NCBI RefSeq assembly: GCF_014117445.1
Contig: NZ_CP059851.1
Location: forward strand, 1,860,001 to 1,924,000
Source of the DNA: Sandaracinobacteroides saxicola
GTDB taxonomy: Bacteria > Pseudomonadota > Alphaproteobacteria > Sphingomonadales > Sphingomonadaceae
Direction of reading: 5' to 3'
DNA: 64,000 nucleotides
Part shown: piece by piece, positions 25,207-33,576 of the stretch
How the letters are laid out: each line of letters starts with the position of its first letter
How positions within the stretch are numbered: position 1 is the first letter of the stretch
Translations under genes and position numbers: made by a program
Notes under the pieces: generated by a model
What the model saw: the letters and a program-made list of their open reading frames with translations, nothing else
What the model was told of the DNA's origin: nothing
Database searches by the model: none

Positions 25207-27354
25207 CTACTCGGCGGCGACGGCGAAGGGGATGTCGCCCTCGGCCTCGGCATTGTCGTCGATCGGCGCTTCGTTCGCCACGGACCGTTCGCCGTCATCT
25301 GCCGCCGTCTGCGCTTCGCTGGCGGGATCGGCGGCGATCGTGGCGTCGTCGATAGGCGACTCGAGCTCGCTTTGGACCGGTGCTGGCAGTGCGCGTCCGG
25401 GCGTGCGGAGAGGTTCGGGAAGCCATCCGCTGTCTTCGAGCAACACCGCTGCGCGTGCGGCCATGTCGGGCTTCTTGAGATGCGCGATGCTCTCGGCCGT
25501 CCGTTCGCCCTTCGCTTCGGCCACTGCTTGAACTATCCGCGCCTTGGTCACGCGGCCAAGGAACGTATCGGCCGTTGGCCTCCAACCTGCCGCCGCCATG
25601 TCGAGATCGACCGCCTTGGCTAGCATATCGGCATGGGCGAGCGCACGCGGCCTGCGGTTGTAAGCCTCGAACGTGGCATTGACCGTGCAGGCAACGCAAT
25701 GGGCGAACAGCGACTTTTGCTGATCGCCGTCCATGTCGCCAAGCGCATCCCACAGCGCCTCGGGTTGCGCAGGCAGCAGATCGGCAAGCGCTTGGTGCCG
25801 CGCATCGATTGCCTGTGCGGACGCCGTTTCGCCAAGCCCCGGTGCCTGCTGACCAAACCCGACATGCTTGGCGTCGAGTTCGAGGCAGCTGTCGAGCGCA
25901 TAGCGGTAGAACAGCCGCAGCACGAGCGCATGGAGGCAGGCATGGAATGCCACTTCCGGCGACCGGGCCACGGCATCGCGCAGCGCCAGCGTGCGGTGCG
26001 CGGTCAGTTCGGACATCAGCCGATCGGGGATCGGGCGCAGGCCTTCATCCTCCTCGGGCTCAGGCGCCACCTCGACATCACTGTCGATGCCGACCTGATC
26101 CCCACCATCGTCGGTGCCGTTGTCAACATGGCCGTGGCCCCCTTCCACAACAGCACCCTGTTCGGGCTCGATGGGCAGTTCGTCCTCGGGTCGAACGAAG
26201 CCGCGCTCGATCCGCAGGCTGCCATCCGGCGCGATGCTGACGAATGCACCAGCCCGTGCGACCTCGTCGGCGTCGTAGGCCAGCGGTCGCTGGTCGAGCG
26301 CCTCGATCGCGGTTTCCAGTTCGCCCAGCCGTTCGTCGACCTCGTCGGGCAGTTCAGGCAAGTTCTCATGCTCGGCGACCATCGCGTCATATTCGGCCTG
26401 AAGCGCGTCGCGCGCGGCCTGCTCTTCGGCGGTGATCGCCACCGGCGTGCCGCGCAACTGACGCAGCCCGTAAGTGTGGCCGTACGGGAAGTCGGGCGCT
26501 GCATCGATCCAGCGCCAGCCTTCGGCCTGCACCTTCATCGCCTCTTCGCGCAGTCGCTCAGAGACCATCAAGTCAACGAGGCCGACATCCTGCAGCCAGC
26601 CACCATCATCGCCCTGGAACAGGTCGCGCATGACGCCGCCGCCCGCCTCGATATAGGCATCGACGTCGATGAACCGGGCGCGCTTGTCGCATGCACGCAC
26701 CGCGCCTTCGGTCAGCATCCGGCGGATCGCGTAAGGCTGACGGTCGTAGGAACCGGCGAGCCGTTCATAGACCTGCTCCTGACGCTCATGGTCGCCGTTG
26801 ACGGTGAACGCCATCAGCTGGTCGAGCGTGATCTCGTCCTCAGCATAGGCTTCGAGGATCTTCGGGCTGATGGCGGCGAGCTTCAGGCGCTGCTTGACCA
26901 CCGCCACCGACACGAACTGGTGGGCGGCGATCTCCTCCTCGGACTGGCCCTTCTCGCGGAGCGCCAGGAAGGCACGGAACTGGTCGAGCGGGTGCAGCGG
27001 TGCCCGCTGGATGTTCTCGGCCAGGCTGTCTTCCTCGGCATCGCCCTCCCTGCGGATGATGCACGGCACCGGCGCATTACGCGGCAGCTGCTTGCGCTTA
27101 ACCAGCAGTTCGAGGGCGCGGTAGCGGCGACCACCCGATGGCACCTCGAACATGCCGGTTTCGTTGCCTTCCGCATCGACGACCGCGCGGACGGTAAGCG
27201 ACTGCAGCAGCGTGCGCCGGGCAATGTCCTCGGCAAGTTCCTCGATGCCGACACCGGCCTTGATCCGGCGGACGTTGGACTGCGACAGCACAAGCTTGTC
27301 GAACGGGATGTCGCGCGAAACACTGAGCGCGAGCTTGGGATTGGACTTGGGCAT
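25207..27354 (-). CDS. ParB-like nuclease/partition domain protein
   Basis: A 715-residue protein with an N-terminal ParB/Spo0J core: IPFDKLVLSQSNVRRIKAGV, EVPSGGRRYRALELLVKRKQ, then EEDSLAENIQRAPLHPLDQF and HQFVSVAVVKQRLKLAAISP (the HTH). The middle is long and acidic, and the helical C-terminus has low-complexity tails. This large ParB-like protein is typical of alphaproteobacterial plasmids and ICEs, where it accompanies DUF932 and Toprim genes without ParA. It may serve maintenance, nicking or regulation rather than classical partition. The ATG at 27354 has GGAGA upstream. The conserved leader 27357-27437 precedes it. Confidence 0.9.
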   Translation of the reverse strand: MPKSNPKLALSVSRDIPFDKLVLSQSNVRRIKAGVGIEELAEDIARRTLLQSLTVRAVVDAEGNETGMFEVPSGGRRYRALELLVKRKQLPRNAPVPCIIRREGDAEEDSLAENIQRAPLHPLDQFRAFLALREKGQSEEEIAAHQFVSVAVVKQRLKLAAISPKILEAYAEDEITLDQLMAFTVNGDHERQEQVYERLAGSYDRQPYAIRRMLTEGAVRACDKRARFIDVDAYIEAGGGVMRDLFQGDDGGWLQDVGLVDLMVSERLREEAMKVQAEGWRWIDAAPDFPYGHTYGLRQLRGTPVAITAEEQAARDALQAEYDAMVAEHENLPELPDEVDERLGELETAIEALDQRPLAYDADEVARAGAFVSIAPDGSLRIERGFVRPEDELPIEPEQGAVVEGGHGHVDNGTDDGGDQVGIDSDVEVAPEPEEDEGLRPIPDRLMSELTAHRTLALRDAVARSPEVAFHACLHALVLRLFYRYALDSCLELDAKHVGFGQQAPGLGETASAQAIDARHQALADLLPAQPEALWDALGDMDGDQQKSLFAHCVACTVNATFEAYNRRPRALAHADMLAKAVDLDMAAAGWRPTADTFLGRVTKARIVQAVAEAKGERTAESIAHLKKPDMAARAAVLLEDSGWLPEPLRTPGRALPAPVQSELESPIDDATIAADPASEAQTAADDGERSVANEAPIDDNAEAEGDIPFAVAAE

Positions 27355-27356
27355 GA

Positions 27357-27437
27357 CACTTCTCCGGACGGCTCGGCCGGGAGCCTCTCTCCCGACACCT
27401 CGAACCGTCACGAAGCGAAGCGCCGCCCTCTTCCTCT
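27357..27437 (-). ncRNA. Conserved leader copy 1 (ParB-like gene)
   Basis: About 80 bp upstream of the ParB-like gene are nearly identical to the leader of the DUF932 gene at 30470-30551. A hairpin CGGGAG-CCTCT-CTCCCG (27378-27394) is flanked by a further pair GACGG (27367-27371) / CCGTC (27405-27409), then by CGCCGCCCTCTTCCTCT. The plus-strand loop CCTCT reads AGAGG in the transcript, a Shine-Dalgarno-like word held in a loop. Two copies with the same fold before different genes suggest a shared cis-regulatory RNA or protein site. Confidence 0.5.
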
Positions 27438-27576
27438 GAAGAGAGCGACGTAACCGATGCGGCGATGCGATACTGCACGCGCGGCCGCTCCCGACGATTA
27501 TGCGGGAGTTCCGTCCAGCCTCGATAAGCCGCCAAACCTGCCGCTTACGCTATGTCTACAAAACGCCTTGACTCGT

Positions 27577-27595
27577 TAGTGTGAACTATACACTA
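27577..27595. promoter_or_regulatory. Candidate NUDIX-regulator operator
   Basis: A perfect inverted repeat TAGTGT (27577-27582) / ACACTA (27590-27595) with a 7-bp centre ends 8 bp before the ATG of the NrtR-like gene. This position would let the regulator repress its own operon. The match to a particular published NrtR box was not tested. Confidence 0.55.
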
Positions 27596-27603
27596 TTACT
27601 TTC

Positions 27604-28257
27604 ATGGCTCTCTTGGACCGGAAACCGTTCGCGCTCACCACTGACTTGGTGATCTTCGCATTCGACAGCGAGCAACTGCGCCTGCTGCTGATCCGGCGCG
27701 CAAAGGAGCCGTTCAGTAACCGCTGGGCGCTGCCAGGCGGATTTCTCGAGCCCAACGAAACCCTTGACGACTGCGCCGAGCGAGAGTTGATCGAGGAGAC
27801 CGGGTTGCAACTCCGACATCTCGAGCAGCTCGCGGCGTTCTCAAGGCCCGGTCGAGATCCGCGAGGAGATGTCGTCTCGGTAGCCTATCTCGCACTCGTG
27901 CGCGCAAACGAACAGACTTTGCAGGCCGGGAGCGACGCAGCGGAGGCGGCATGGCACGACATTAATGCGCTGCCGAGCCTTGCCTTCGACCATGACGAAA
28001 TCGTGGCCACTGGCCGACGTCGGTTGGCCGAAGCCCTGTACACGACTACCTCGGCGTTCAAGCTGCTGCCCGACAGCTTCACGCTTGGCGAAGCGCAGCG
28101 CGCCTTTGAGGCGGTCGCAGGCGAGCCGATCGACAAGCGCAACTTCCGAGCATGGCTTCAAAACAAAGCGCCACTACGCGAAACGGGCGAGGCGCGTCGG
28201 GGCCAGCACAGGCCTGCCAAACTCTACAAGCTTGTCGAGGGAAAGGATAACCAATGA
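27604..28257 (+). CDS. NUDIX-domain regulator, NrtR-like
   Basis: A 217-residue protein with an N-terminal NUDIX domain and a C-terminal winged helix. The NUDIX box is complete, G46 to L68 (GFLEPNETLDDCAERELIEE then TGL), fitting GX5EX7REUXEEXGU, so hydrolase activity toward ADP-ribose-like compounds is possible. The C-terminal KRNFRAWLQNKAPLRETGEA segment followed by PAKLYKLV is the wHTH end of NrtR-type regulators, which sense ADP-ribose and repress NAD-related genes. Here it overlaps a queuosine-salvage gene by four bases and faces an inverted repeat operator. It may instead respond to a product of 7-deazaguanine or nucleotide salvage (inference). Confidence 0.85.
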   Translation: MALLDRKPFALTTDLVIFAFDSEQLRLLLIRRAKEPFSNRWALPGGFLEPNETLDDCAERELIEETGLQLRHLEQLAAFSRPGRDPRGDVVSVAYLALVRANEQTLQAGSDAAEAAWHDINALPSLAFDHDEIVATGRRRLAEALYTTTSAFKLLPDSFTLGEAQRAFEAVAGEPIDKRNFRAWLQNKAPLRETGEARRGQHRPAKLYKLVEGKDNQ

Positions 28258-29213
28258 CGGATAGTCCTCAGACGGTCCTTCGACGATCGGCCCAAGCCCT
28301 GGCCGGCCGGACGCGGCACGTCAGCGTGCGCACCGATCGGCTGGAAGCCTACCTCGAAGAGGTCGCGCGCCGTGATCAGCAACAGCGATACGATCCGGCA
28401 CCGGACGAAACCTCCAGCGCGGAGGAGCGCGTTTCTTTCGTCTTGCTTCGCGACGCCACAAACTTCGGTTCGGGATGGCATCCCCACCTGAACAAGGAGC
28501 CGGGGATTTCGGGTGCCCGAACGACAGGCGTCCGGTTGGCGCGGTGGTTGGCGGAGAACGGCGTTCCAAGCGCTGAGCAATTGTCGAAGACCACCGCCGA
28601 GCACTGCGCAATTGTTTTTGGGCAGTCGATGACCGAGCCGGTCGCCGAACTGATGGCACTGTTCGCCGATGCATGGCGACAGCTCGGCGAAGCACTCGGC
28701 AACCGTTTCGGAGGGAGCTACGGCAACTTGGTTGCAGCCGCTGATCGGTCGGCCGTGCAACTTACAGCATTGCTTGGGGAGGTTGGCTATTTCAATGACG
28801 TCTACATCTACGATGGCCTACAGTTCCCGTTTCTCAAGCGGGCACAGCTGGCGGCATATGACCTCAGCTTGTTCTGCCCAGGCGACGATCGTTGCCGATT
28901 TCACGATCTCGATCAGCTAACAATCTTTGCCGACAACCTCGTCCCGCATACGCTTCGCGTGGATGGTGTGCTGGAATTTGATGCAACGCTGCTTGAGAGG
29001 ATCGACCGTGGAGAGCTGATCGCCGCGGGGTCGCCGGAGGAGATCGAAATCAGGGCGATGGCGGTCCACGCAACTGAGCTACTATCAGCGATGAGCGCCA
29101 AGCGGGGAGACGTCGTGATGCCACTGCGCCTTTCGGACTGGATCTGGAACCGCGGCCAGTCACCTCTTTACAAAGCAAGGCCTCGGCAGCGAACAAGAAG
29201 CGTGCACTATTAG
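28254..29213 (+). CDS. Queuosine salvage protein Qng1 (DUF2419 family)
   Basis: A 319-residue protein matching the Q-salvage/DUF2419 family, whose members release queuine from queuosine 5'-phosphate. Diagnostic segments are RFGGSYGNLVAAADRSAVQL (151-170), FPFLKRAQLAAYDLSLF (191-207), FHDLDQLTIFADNLVPHTLR (216-235), LEFDATLLERIDRGELIAAG (240-259) and EEIEIRAMAVHATELL (262-277). The family normally lacks signal or membrane segments, as here. The ATG overlaps the NUDIX regulator stop, so this is a regulated two-gene operon. On an element that also makes preQ0 for DNA this is notable: it may recycle 7-deazaguanine bases or supply the host with queuine. Confidence 0.88.
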   Translation: MTDSPQTVLRRSAQALAGRTRHVSVRTDRLEAYLEEVARRDQQQRYDPAPDETSSAEERVSFVLLRDATNFGSGWHPHLNKEPGISGARTTGVRLARWLAENGVPSAEQLSKTTAEHCAIVFGQSMTEPVAELMALFADAWRQLGEALGNRFGGSYGNLVAAADRSAVQLTALLGEVGYFNDVYIYDGLQFPFLKRAQLAAYDLSLFCPGDDRCRFHDLDQLTIFADNLVPHTLRVDGVLEFDATLLERIDRGELIAAGSPEEIEIRAMAVHATELLSAMSAKRGDVVMPLRLSDWIWNRGQSPLYKARPRQRTRSVHY

Positions 29214-29274
29214 ATTGCCGAACTGCATCGTATTTTCGGTCCGCCTAAAGGCCGATAAATGACGCCCGAACAAA

Positions 29275-30468
29275 TCATACCCTTTCGAACAGCTTCTTGG
29301 CACGGCCCTCCAGATCGAGCCGCGCGTCCTGCTGCGCCTTGCCCCGCGCGAAGGCGGTGATGCCCTGGACGAAGTCGAATACGGACTCTGGTGGTCGGCC
29401 TTCTTCGGCGAGCACCGTGTCGATGATTCTAGCGGTCTCGGCTTTGCCGAACCCGCGCTTGCGCAGGAAATCAGTGCGGTCTTCGTCAGAGCGCGCGACG
29501 ATGCGCTCGCGCGCCTGCCGGATGCCGTTGACGAACGGCAGCGGCGAGGAATCCGCAAATCGTGTCAGCGCCGGTGCCGCTTCGTGCGCAAAGCGGTTGG
29601 CGGCGTATTTGCTGTGCCGGATGCTGATCTCCTCGAAGTCCTCGACGCCCCAGAGATTGCGGTTCTGGCAGACAGCGCGAAGATAGAAGCTGGCGATGCC
29701 GAGCGTTTTGGCGCCCACCTCGGAGTTCCAGCAGTAGAAGCCCCTGAAGTAGAGGTCCGGCGATCCGTCGGGCAGCTTGCCTGCCTCGATCGGGTTGAGG
29801 TCATCGACGAGGAACAGGAACACGTCACGGTCGGACGCATAGAGCGTGGTGGTGTCGGCGCTGATATCCACCATTGGATTGTAGATGCCGGTCGACCAGT
29901 CGAGCACGCCCGGCACTTTCCAGCGCGTATCGCCCGTGCCGTTTCCAGCGATCCGCTGCACGGCGGCAACCAGTTCATGGTCATAGATGCGGCCATAATC
30001 CGGGCCTGTGACGGCGCGCAGTTCCATGCGGCCATCATCGGTTTCCAGCGTCTTGATCTGCTCGGCCCGGTGGTTGGTGAGGCCATACTGCAGGTTGATG
30101 CCTGCCAGCGGTGCCGGAAGCTGGCGCAGATAGGCGGCGGGCGCGCCGACCAGTGCCGCGAGCTGGCCGAAGCTCCAGTGGGTGGGCGAGATGGGAAGGT
30201 CAGCGCCAGGCAGGATCAGGTCGAGCCGTTCCGGATTATCGCGGCTGGCTTCGACAAGCACCGCCGCGCTCTCGACCGTGCGCGTGCGGCTGCGTTCGGC
30301 TCGGCCCTTCACCGATGCCATCAGCGCATCGAGCGACAGGTAACGCTCATCGGCGGGACGGCTGAACCATTCCGACGATACCCGACCGACCCGCTGGCCG
30401 CGACCGACATCGACCTTGTAGCCACCGCTCCGGTCGGGGCTCGCATCGAGAACTTGAACTTGTGTCAT
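29275..30468 (-). CDS. DUF932 family protein of the ICE backbone
   Basis: A 397-residue DUF932 protein, a family shared by phages, plasmids and ICEs and related in places to the YubP/phage-recombination neighbourhood. Visible parts: EWFSRPADERYLSLDALMAS near the start, LAGINLQYGLTNHRAEQIKT, AVTGPDYGRIYDHELVAAVQ, DRDVFLFLVDDLNPIEAG, RGFYCWNSEVGAKTLGIASF and AVCQNRNLWGVEDFEEISIR. The ATG at 30468 follows GGAGA. Its leader duplicates that of the ParB-like gene, so the two are probably co-regulated. Function is not established; a role in DNA metabolism is usually assumed. Confidence 0.9.
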   Translation of the reverse strand: MTQVQVLDASPDRSGGYKVDVGRGQRVGRVSSEWFSRPADERYLSLDALMASVKGRAERSRTRTVESAAVLVEASRDNPERLDLILPGADLPISPTHWSFGQLAALVGAPAAYLRQLPAPLAGINLQYGLTNHRAEQIKTLETDDGRMELRAVTGPDYGRIYDHELVAAVQRIAGNGTGDTRWKVPGVLDWSTGIYNPMVDISADTTTLYASDRDVFLFLVDDLNPIEAGKLPDGSPDLYFRGFYCWNSEVGAKTLGIASFYLRAVCQNRNLWGVEDFEEISIRHSKYAANRFAHEAAPALTRFADSSPLPFVNGIRQARERIVARSDEDRTDFLRKRGFGKAETARIIDTVLAEEGRPPESVFDFVQGITAFARGKAQQDARLDLEGRAKKLFERV

Positions 30469-30469
30469 G

Positions 30470-30551
30470 ACATGTCTCCGCGACGGCCCGGCCGGGAGCC
30501 TCTCTCCCGACACTCGAACCGTCACGGCGACAGCCGCCGCCCTCTTCCTCT
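30470..30551 (-). ncRNA. Conserved leader copy 2 (DUF932 gene)
   Basis: This is the second copy of the leader seen at 27357-27437. Hairpin CGGGAG-CCTCT-CTCCCG lies at 30493-30509, with flanking pair GACGG (30482-30486) / CCGTC (30519-30523) and the CGCCGCCCTCTTCCTCT tail. Differences between the copies fall mainly outside the stems. It ends against the divergent prlF promoter. Confidence 0.5.
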
Positions 30552-30555
30552 CAAC

Positions 30556-30584
30556 TTGACATTGTAAGGCGTTCTCCTTACAAG
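30556..30584 (+). promoter_or_regulatory. prlF promoter with embedded operator
   Basis: A -35 TTGACA (30556-30561) and a -10-like TACAAG (30579-30584) are spaced by 17 bp. Between and over them lies a perfect inverted repeat TTGTAAGG (30562-30569) / CCTTACAA (30576-30583) with a 6-bp centre. Binding there by the PrlF antitoxin, or its complex with YhaV, would block RNA polymerase, as is usual for toxin-antitoxin autoregulation. An AGGAG at 30596-30600 precedes the start. Confidence 0.75.
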
Positions 30585-30606
30585 AGCGCACCTATAGGAG
30601 ACCGCC

Positions 30607-30933
30607 ATGTCCGCAATGCTCGAAGAGATCAGCACCATCACCGCCAAGGGCCAGACCACGGTTCCGAAGTCGGTCCGGACCGCGCTTGGCGTCGATTATG
30701 GCGGCAAGATTGCGTTCCGGGTCGACGAGCGCGGCGTGTCGGTCCACCGCGCGGAGGTCGATAACGAAGACCCCGCCATTGACCGCTTTCTGGCGTTCCT
30801 GGCCGACGACATTGCCCGGCGACCCGAGGCGGTCACGGCGCTGACGCCGGCACTGGCCGAGCGTCTTGCGGCGCTGACCGAGGGTGTGAAGGTTGACCTC
30901 GAAGCGCCGATCGACGGCGACGTCGATCTCTAA
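30607..30933 (+). CDS. prlF: Antitoxin PrlF (AbrB-like)
   Basis: A 108-residue antitoxin with a swapped-hairpin AbrB domain at the start: STITAKGQTTVPKSVRTALG followed by IAFRVDERGVSV. The C-terminal half (DRFLAFLADDIARRPEAVTA) is the toxin-binding helix region of PrlF/SohA. It neutralises the YhaV RNase and represses the operon through the operator in its promoter. The gene stops one base before the toxin ATG. It sits between the DUF932 gene and the recombinase, where it would help keep the element in the host. Confidence 0.93.
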   Translation: MSAMLEEISTITAKGQTTVPKSVRTALGVDYGGKIAFRVDERGVSVHRAEVDNEDPAIDRFLAFLADDIARRPEAVTALTPALAERLAALTEGVKVDLEAPIDGDVDL

Positions 30934-31425
30934 ATGCTGGAAGTGAACGGATGGCAGTTGTTCGCCCATCCGCTGTTCCTCGACCAGATCGAGAAGCTGG
31001 CGGGTGCGGTCGAGAAGGCGCAAACGAAGGACCCGCGCGGTTGGCGGAAGTCGGCCAATGCCAAGCTCCTCGCAGCCATTTGGCAACTCGTCTTCGAGAC
31101 GATCCCGCAAGACCCCACCCGTCCGGAATATCGCCAGGGCGGAACGCTCGGCGATGCACGTAAGCACTGGTTCCGCGCCAAATTCGGCGGCGGGCGGTTC
31201 CGGTTGTTTTTCCGATACAGCAGCAGCGCCAAGGTGATCGTGTTCGCGTGGGTCAATGACGAGAACACCCTACGGGCCTATGGCTCGAAGTCCGATGCCT
31301 ACGCCGTATTCCGCAAGATGCTCGACGGCGGCAACCCGCCTGATGATTGGGCCGCGCTGATGGCAGCGGCAAGCGATCCTCAAGTGCGCCAAAGACTGGA
31401 GGCGGCTACGCCGGAAGCGCCGTGA
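30934..31425 (+). CDS. yhaV: Toxin YhaV (RelE-superfamily ribonuclease)
   Basis: A 163-residue YhaV-type toxin. Hallmarks are WQLFAHPLFLDQIEKL, SANAKLLAAIWQLVFETIPQ, RQGGTLGDARKHWFRAKFGG and RFRLFFRYSSSAKVIVFAWV with NDENTLRAYG. YhaV cleaves mRNA in association with ribosomes and is held in check by PrlF. The length and all conserved segments are typical, so the toxin looks functional. It is translated from the same transcript as prlF with no spacer. Confidence 0.94.
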   Translation: MLEVNGWQLFAHPLFLDQIEKLAGAVEKAQTKDPRGWRKSANAKLLAAIWQLVFETIPQDPTRPEYRQGGTLGDARKHWFRAKFGGGRFRLFFRYSSSAKVIVFAWVNDENTLRAYGSKSDAYAVFRKMLDGGNPPDDWAALMAAASDPQVRQRLEAATPEAP

Positions 31426-31492
31426 GCACGTATCTGCGCTACGCCGGCAATAAGGGTTTGCTCGCCGCAAACGAGGACGACAGCATCCTCCG

Positions 31493-31729
31493 ATGCCGCT
31501 GCCACGCAAACGCCGGATCCGCGCGCCGCGCAAATGGTCGCAAGACATTGGCGACCTGCACGATTATGTTCAGGCACCACCGCAGCGCGCATACGTCGAC
31601 AAGGCAGAGGCAGAGATCGCTGTCTCCGATGACTGGCCCGATCCGGTTCCGATCAGCGACGCAGAACTGCGCGTTATCGAAGGCCATTTGCGCAGCGAAC
31701 TCGACAAGCTGTTCGGTCCGCTGCCGTGA
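31493..31729 (+). CDS. Hypothetical protein upstream of the serine recombinase
   Basis: A 78-residue frame with a basic start MPLPRKRRIRAPRKWSQDIG and an acidic C-terminal helix DAELRVIEGHLRSELDKLFG. It ends 18 bp before the recombinase ATG and is on the same strand, so it is probably co-transcribed. A small accessory or directionality protein for the recombinase is possible from position alone. No family is recognised, and a good ribosome binding site is not evident. Confidence 0.5.
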   Translation: MPLPRKRRIRAPRKWSQDIGDLHDYVQAPPQRAYVDKAEAEIAVSDDWPDPVPISDAELRVIEGHLRSELDKLFGPLP

Positions 31730-31747
31730 GGTAAGGAGTAGCAAGCC

Positions 31748-33433
31748 ATGACCAGCGCCGCCCGCCGATCGGATCAGGACGAGGCGTCGGTTGCGGTCAC
31801 CGCACGCGCTGCGCTCTATCTGCGCGTTTCGACCAGCAAACAGGCTGAAAGCGACCTCTCGATCCCCGACCAGCGTCGCCAGATCGAGAGCTACTGCCTT
31901 TCACGCGGCTGGGAGGTCGCGGATACATTCGTTGAGCCGGGCAACACGGCCACGGATGATCGCCGACCTGCATTCCAGGCGATGATCGAAGCGGCGATGA
32001 GCAAGCCGCCTGCGTTTACCGTGATCGTCGTTCACAGCTTCTCGCGCTTCTTCCGCGATCAGTTCCAATTCGAGTTCTACGTCCGCAAGCTGGCCAAGAA
32101 CGGGGTCAGGCTTGTCTCGATCACCCAGGACCTTGGCGATGATCCGATGAGCGTCATGATGCGGCAGATCATGACCCTGTTCGACGAGTATCAGTCGAAA
32201 GAGAACGGCAAGCACACCCTGCGCGCCATGAACGAGAACGCCCGGCAGGGCTTCTGGAATGGCGCACGGGCACCGATCGGCTACAGGATCGTGGCAGCCG
32301 GGCAGCGCGGGGCGAAGATCAAGAAGGCACTGGAGATCGATCCGATCCAAGCGGAGACGGTACGGCGTATCTATCGGATGGCGCTGAACGGGGTCGAAGA
32401 TCGCGGGCCGATGGGGCTGAAGGCGATCGCAAGCTGGCTAAACGAGAACAACATACGCACCCGTGATGGCGGGCGGTGGGGTGTGGGCGCGGTCCACCAG
32501 ATACTGACCCGCACGACCTATATCGGCCAGCATCGGTTCAACACGCGCGACCACAAGACCCGGCGGCCAAAGCCCGAGAGCGAGCATGCGATCATGCAGG
32601 TGCCTGCCATCGTTTCCGAGGCCGAGTTCGAGACCGTGCAACGATCGTTGAAGGCCCGCAGCCCGAAGATGATGCCGCCGATGGCGGTGGGTGGTCCTAC
32701 ACTGCTGACAGGCATATGCTTCTGCGCCTGCTGCGGCGGCGCGATGACGCTGCGGACCGGGACCAGCAATACCGGCAAAGAATATCGCTACTACACCTGT
32801 GCGACAAAGGCACGACAAGGCGTGAAGGGCTGCCCCGGGATCACCGTGCCCATGGACCGGCTGAACGACGCCGTGATCGCGCATATCGAGAAGCGGCTCC
32901 TTGAACCCGCGCGGTTGGAGGCGCTGATGGACCAGATCCTCGAACGCAGGGACGACTGGGTGGCCCAGCGCCGCCTCCATGTCGCTGATCTTGAGCGCCG
33001 AGCGACAGAAGCCGAAGCGAAGCTCAAGCGGCTCTACGAAGCAATCGAGAACGGCGTGCTCGATATGAGCGATCCGTCGCTTAAGGATCGCATTGCCGAA
33101 CTGGCGGTGACGCGCGATCAGGCCAGAGGAGACGCGGACCGGGCGGTCTCGCACATCGAAAAGATCGGGCCTACGATCACAGCGGAAAGCCTTCGGGCGT
33201 TCGCGAAGGCGGCCCGGAAGAAGCTGCGCAACAACGATGGGTCGTATGCACGCGACCATATCCGGGCCGTCGCGCAGCGAGTCGAGGTGATCAGCAAGAC
33301 CGAGGTCCGCATTCGCGGTCAGCGCAGCGAACTGCTCCGAACCTTGACCGCCGCCTCTGGCGTAGAGGCGGCGGTGCTAGGCGTTCGTGGTTTTGAACCG
33401 AAATGGTGCACCCGACAGGATTCGAACCTGTGA
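31748..33433 (+). CDS. Large serine recombinase (site-specific integrase)
   Basis: A 561-residue large serine recombinase. The resolvase domain begins [20 protein letters not shown] with catalytic Ser-28, and [20 protein letters not shown] follows. The recombinase domain has [20 protein letters not shown] and a [13 protein letters not shown] segment. A zinc ribbon lies at [15 protein letters not shown] to KGCPG, then a coiled coil ([20 protein letters not shown]). An AAGGAG site precedes the ATG. The last ten codons read through the tRNA-Arg 3' end on the other strand (WCTRQDSNL), so the gene's end was probably set by integration. It would insert and excise the element at the tRNA. Confidence 0.95.
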   Translation: MTSAARRSDQDEASVAVTARAALYLRVSTSKQAESDLSIPDQRRQIESYCLSRGWEVADTFVEPGNTATDDRRPAFQAMIEAAMSKPPAFTVIVVHSFSRFFRDQFQFEFYVRKLAKNGVRLVSITQDLGDDPMSVMMRQIMTLFDEYQSKENGKHTLRAMNENARQGFWNGARAPIGYRIVAAGQRGAKIKKALEIDPIQAETVRRIYRMALNGVEDRGPMGLKAIASWLNENNIRTRDGGRWGVGAVHQILTRTTYIGQHRFNTRDHKTRRPKPESEHAIMQVPAIVSEAEFETVQRSLKARSPKMMPPMAVGGPTLLTGICFCACCGGAMTLRTGTSNTGKEYRYYTCATKARQGVKGCPGITVPMDRLNDAVIAHIEKRLLEPARLEALMDQILERRDDWVAQRRLHVADLERRATEAEAKLKRLYEAIENGVLDMSDPSLKDRIAELAVTRDQARGDADRAVSHIEKIGPTITAESLRAFAKAARKKLRNNDGSYARDHIRAVAQRVEVISKTEVRIRGQRSELLRTLTAASGVEAAVLGVRGFEPKWCTRQDSNL

Positions 33434-33480
33434 CCTCTGCCTTCGGAGGGCAACGCTCTATCCAGCTGAGCTACGGGTGC
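33404..33480 (-). tRNA. tRNA-Arg (anticodon CCG), element attachment site
   Basis: Read on the minus strand this is a complete 77-nt tRNA with an encoded CCA end. The acceptor stem is GCACCCG / CGGGTGC with discriminator A. The D arm is AGCTCAGCTGGATAGAGC. The anticodon loop is CTCCGAA, giving anticodon CCG (codon CGG, arginine). The T arm is CAGGTTCGAATCCTG. The serine recombinase gene overlaps its 3' end by 30 nt, and base composition shifts from element to chromosome here, so the right attachment site lies in this gene and the tRNA is restored by it. Confidence 0.96.
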
Positions 33481-33576
33481 TTCCCCGCGCCAATGCGCAA
33501 ATGCCGCCGCCAAAGTCAACCCGGCCAGCACTTGCCGTTCGCCTTTCCCGCCATTCTGGGGCATGGGGCGCACCCT

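Noticed and set aside
25633-27453. 606-codon plus-strand frame opposite the ParB-like gene
   Set aside because: Antisense to a conserved gene with correct start, ribosome binding site and leader; no motifs in the frame itself.
1-33400. Left attachment site as a direct copy of the tRNA-Arg 3' end
   Set aside because: No second copy of the T-arm/acceptor sequence was found within the window, so the left end is probably outside it.
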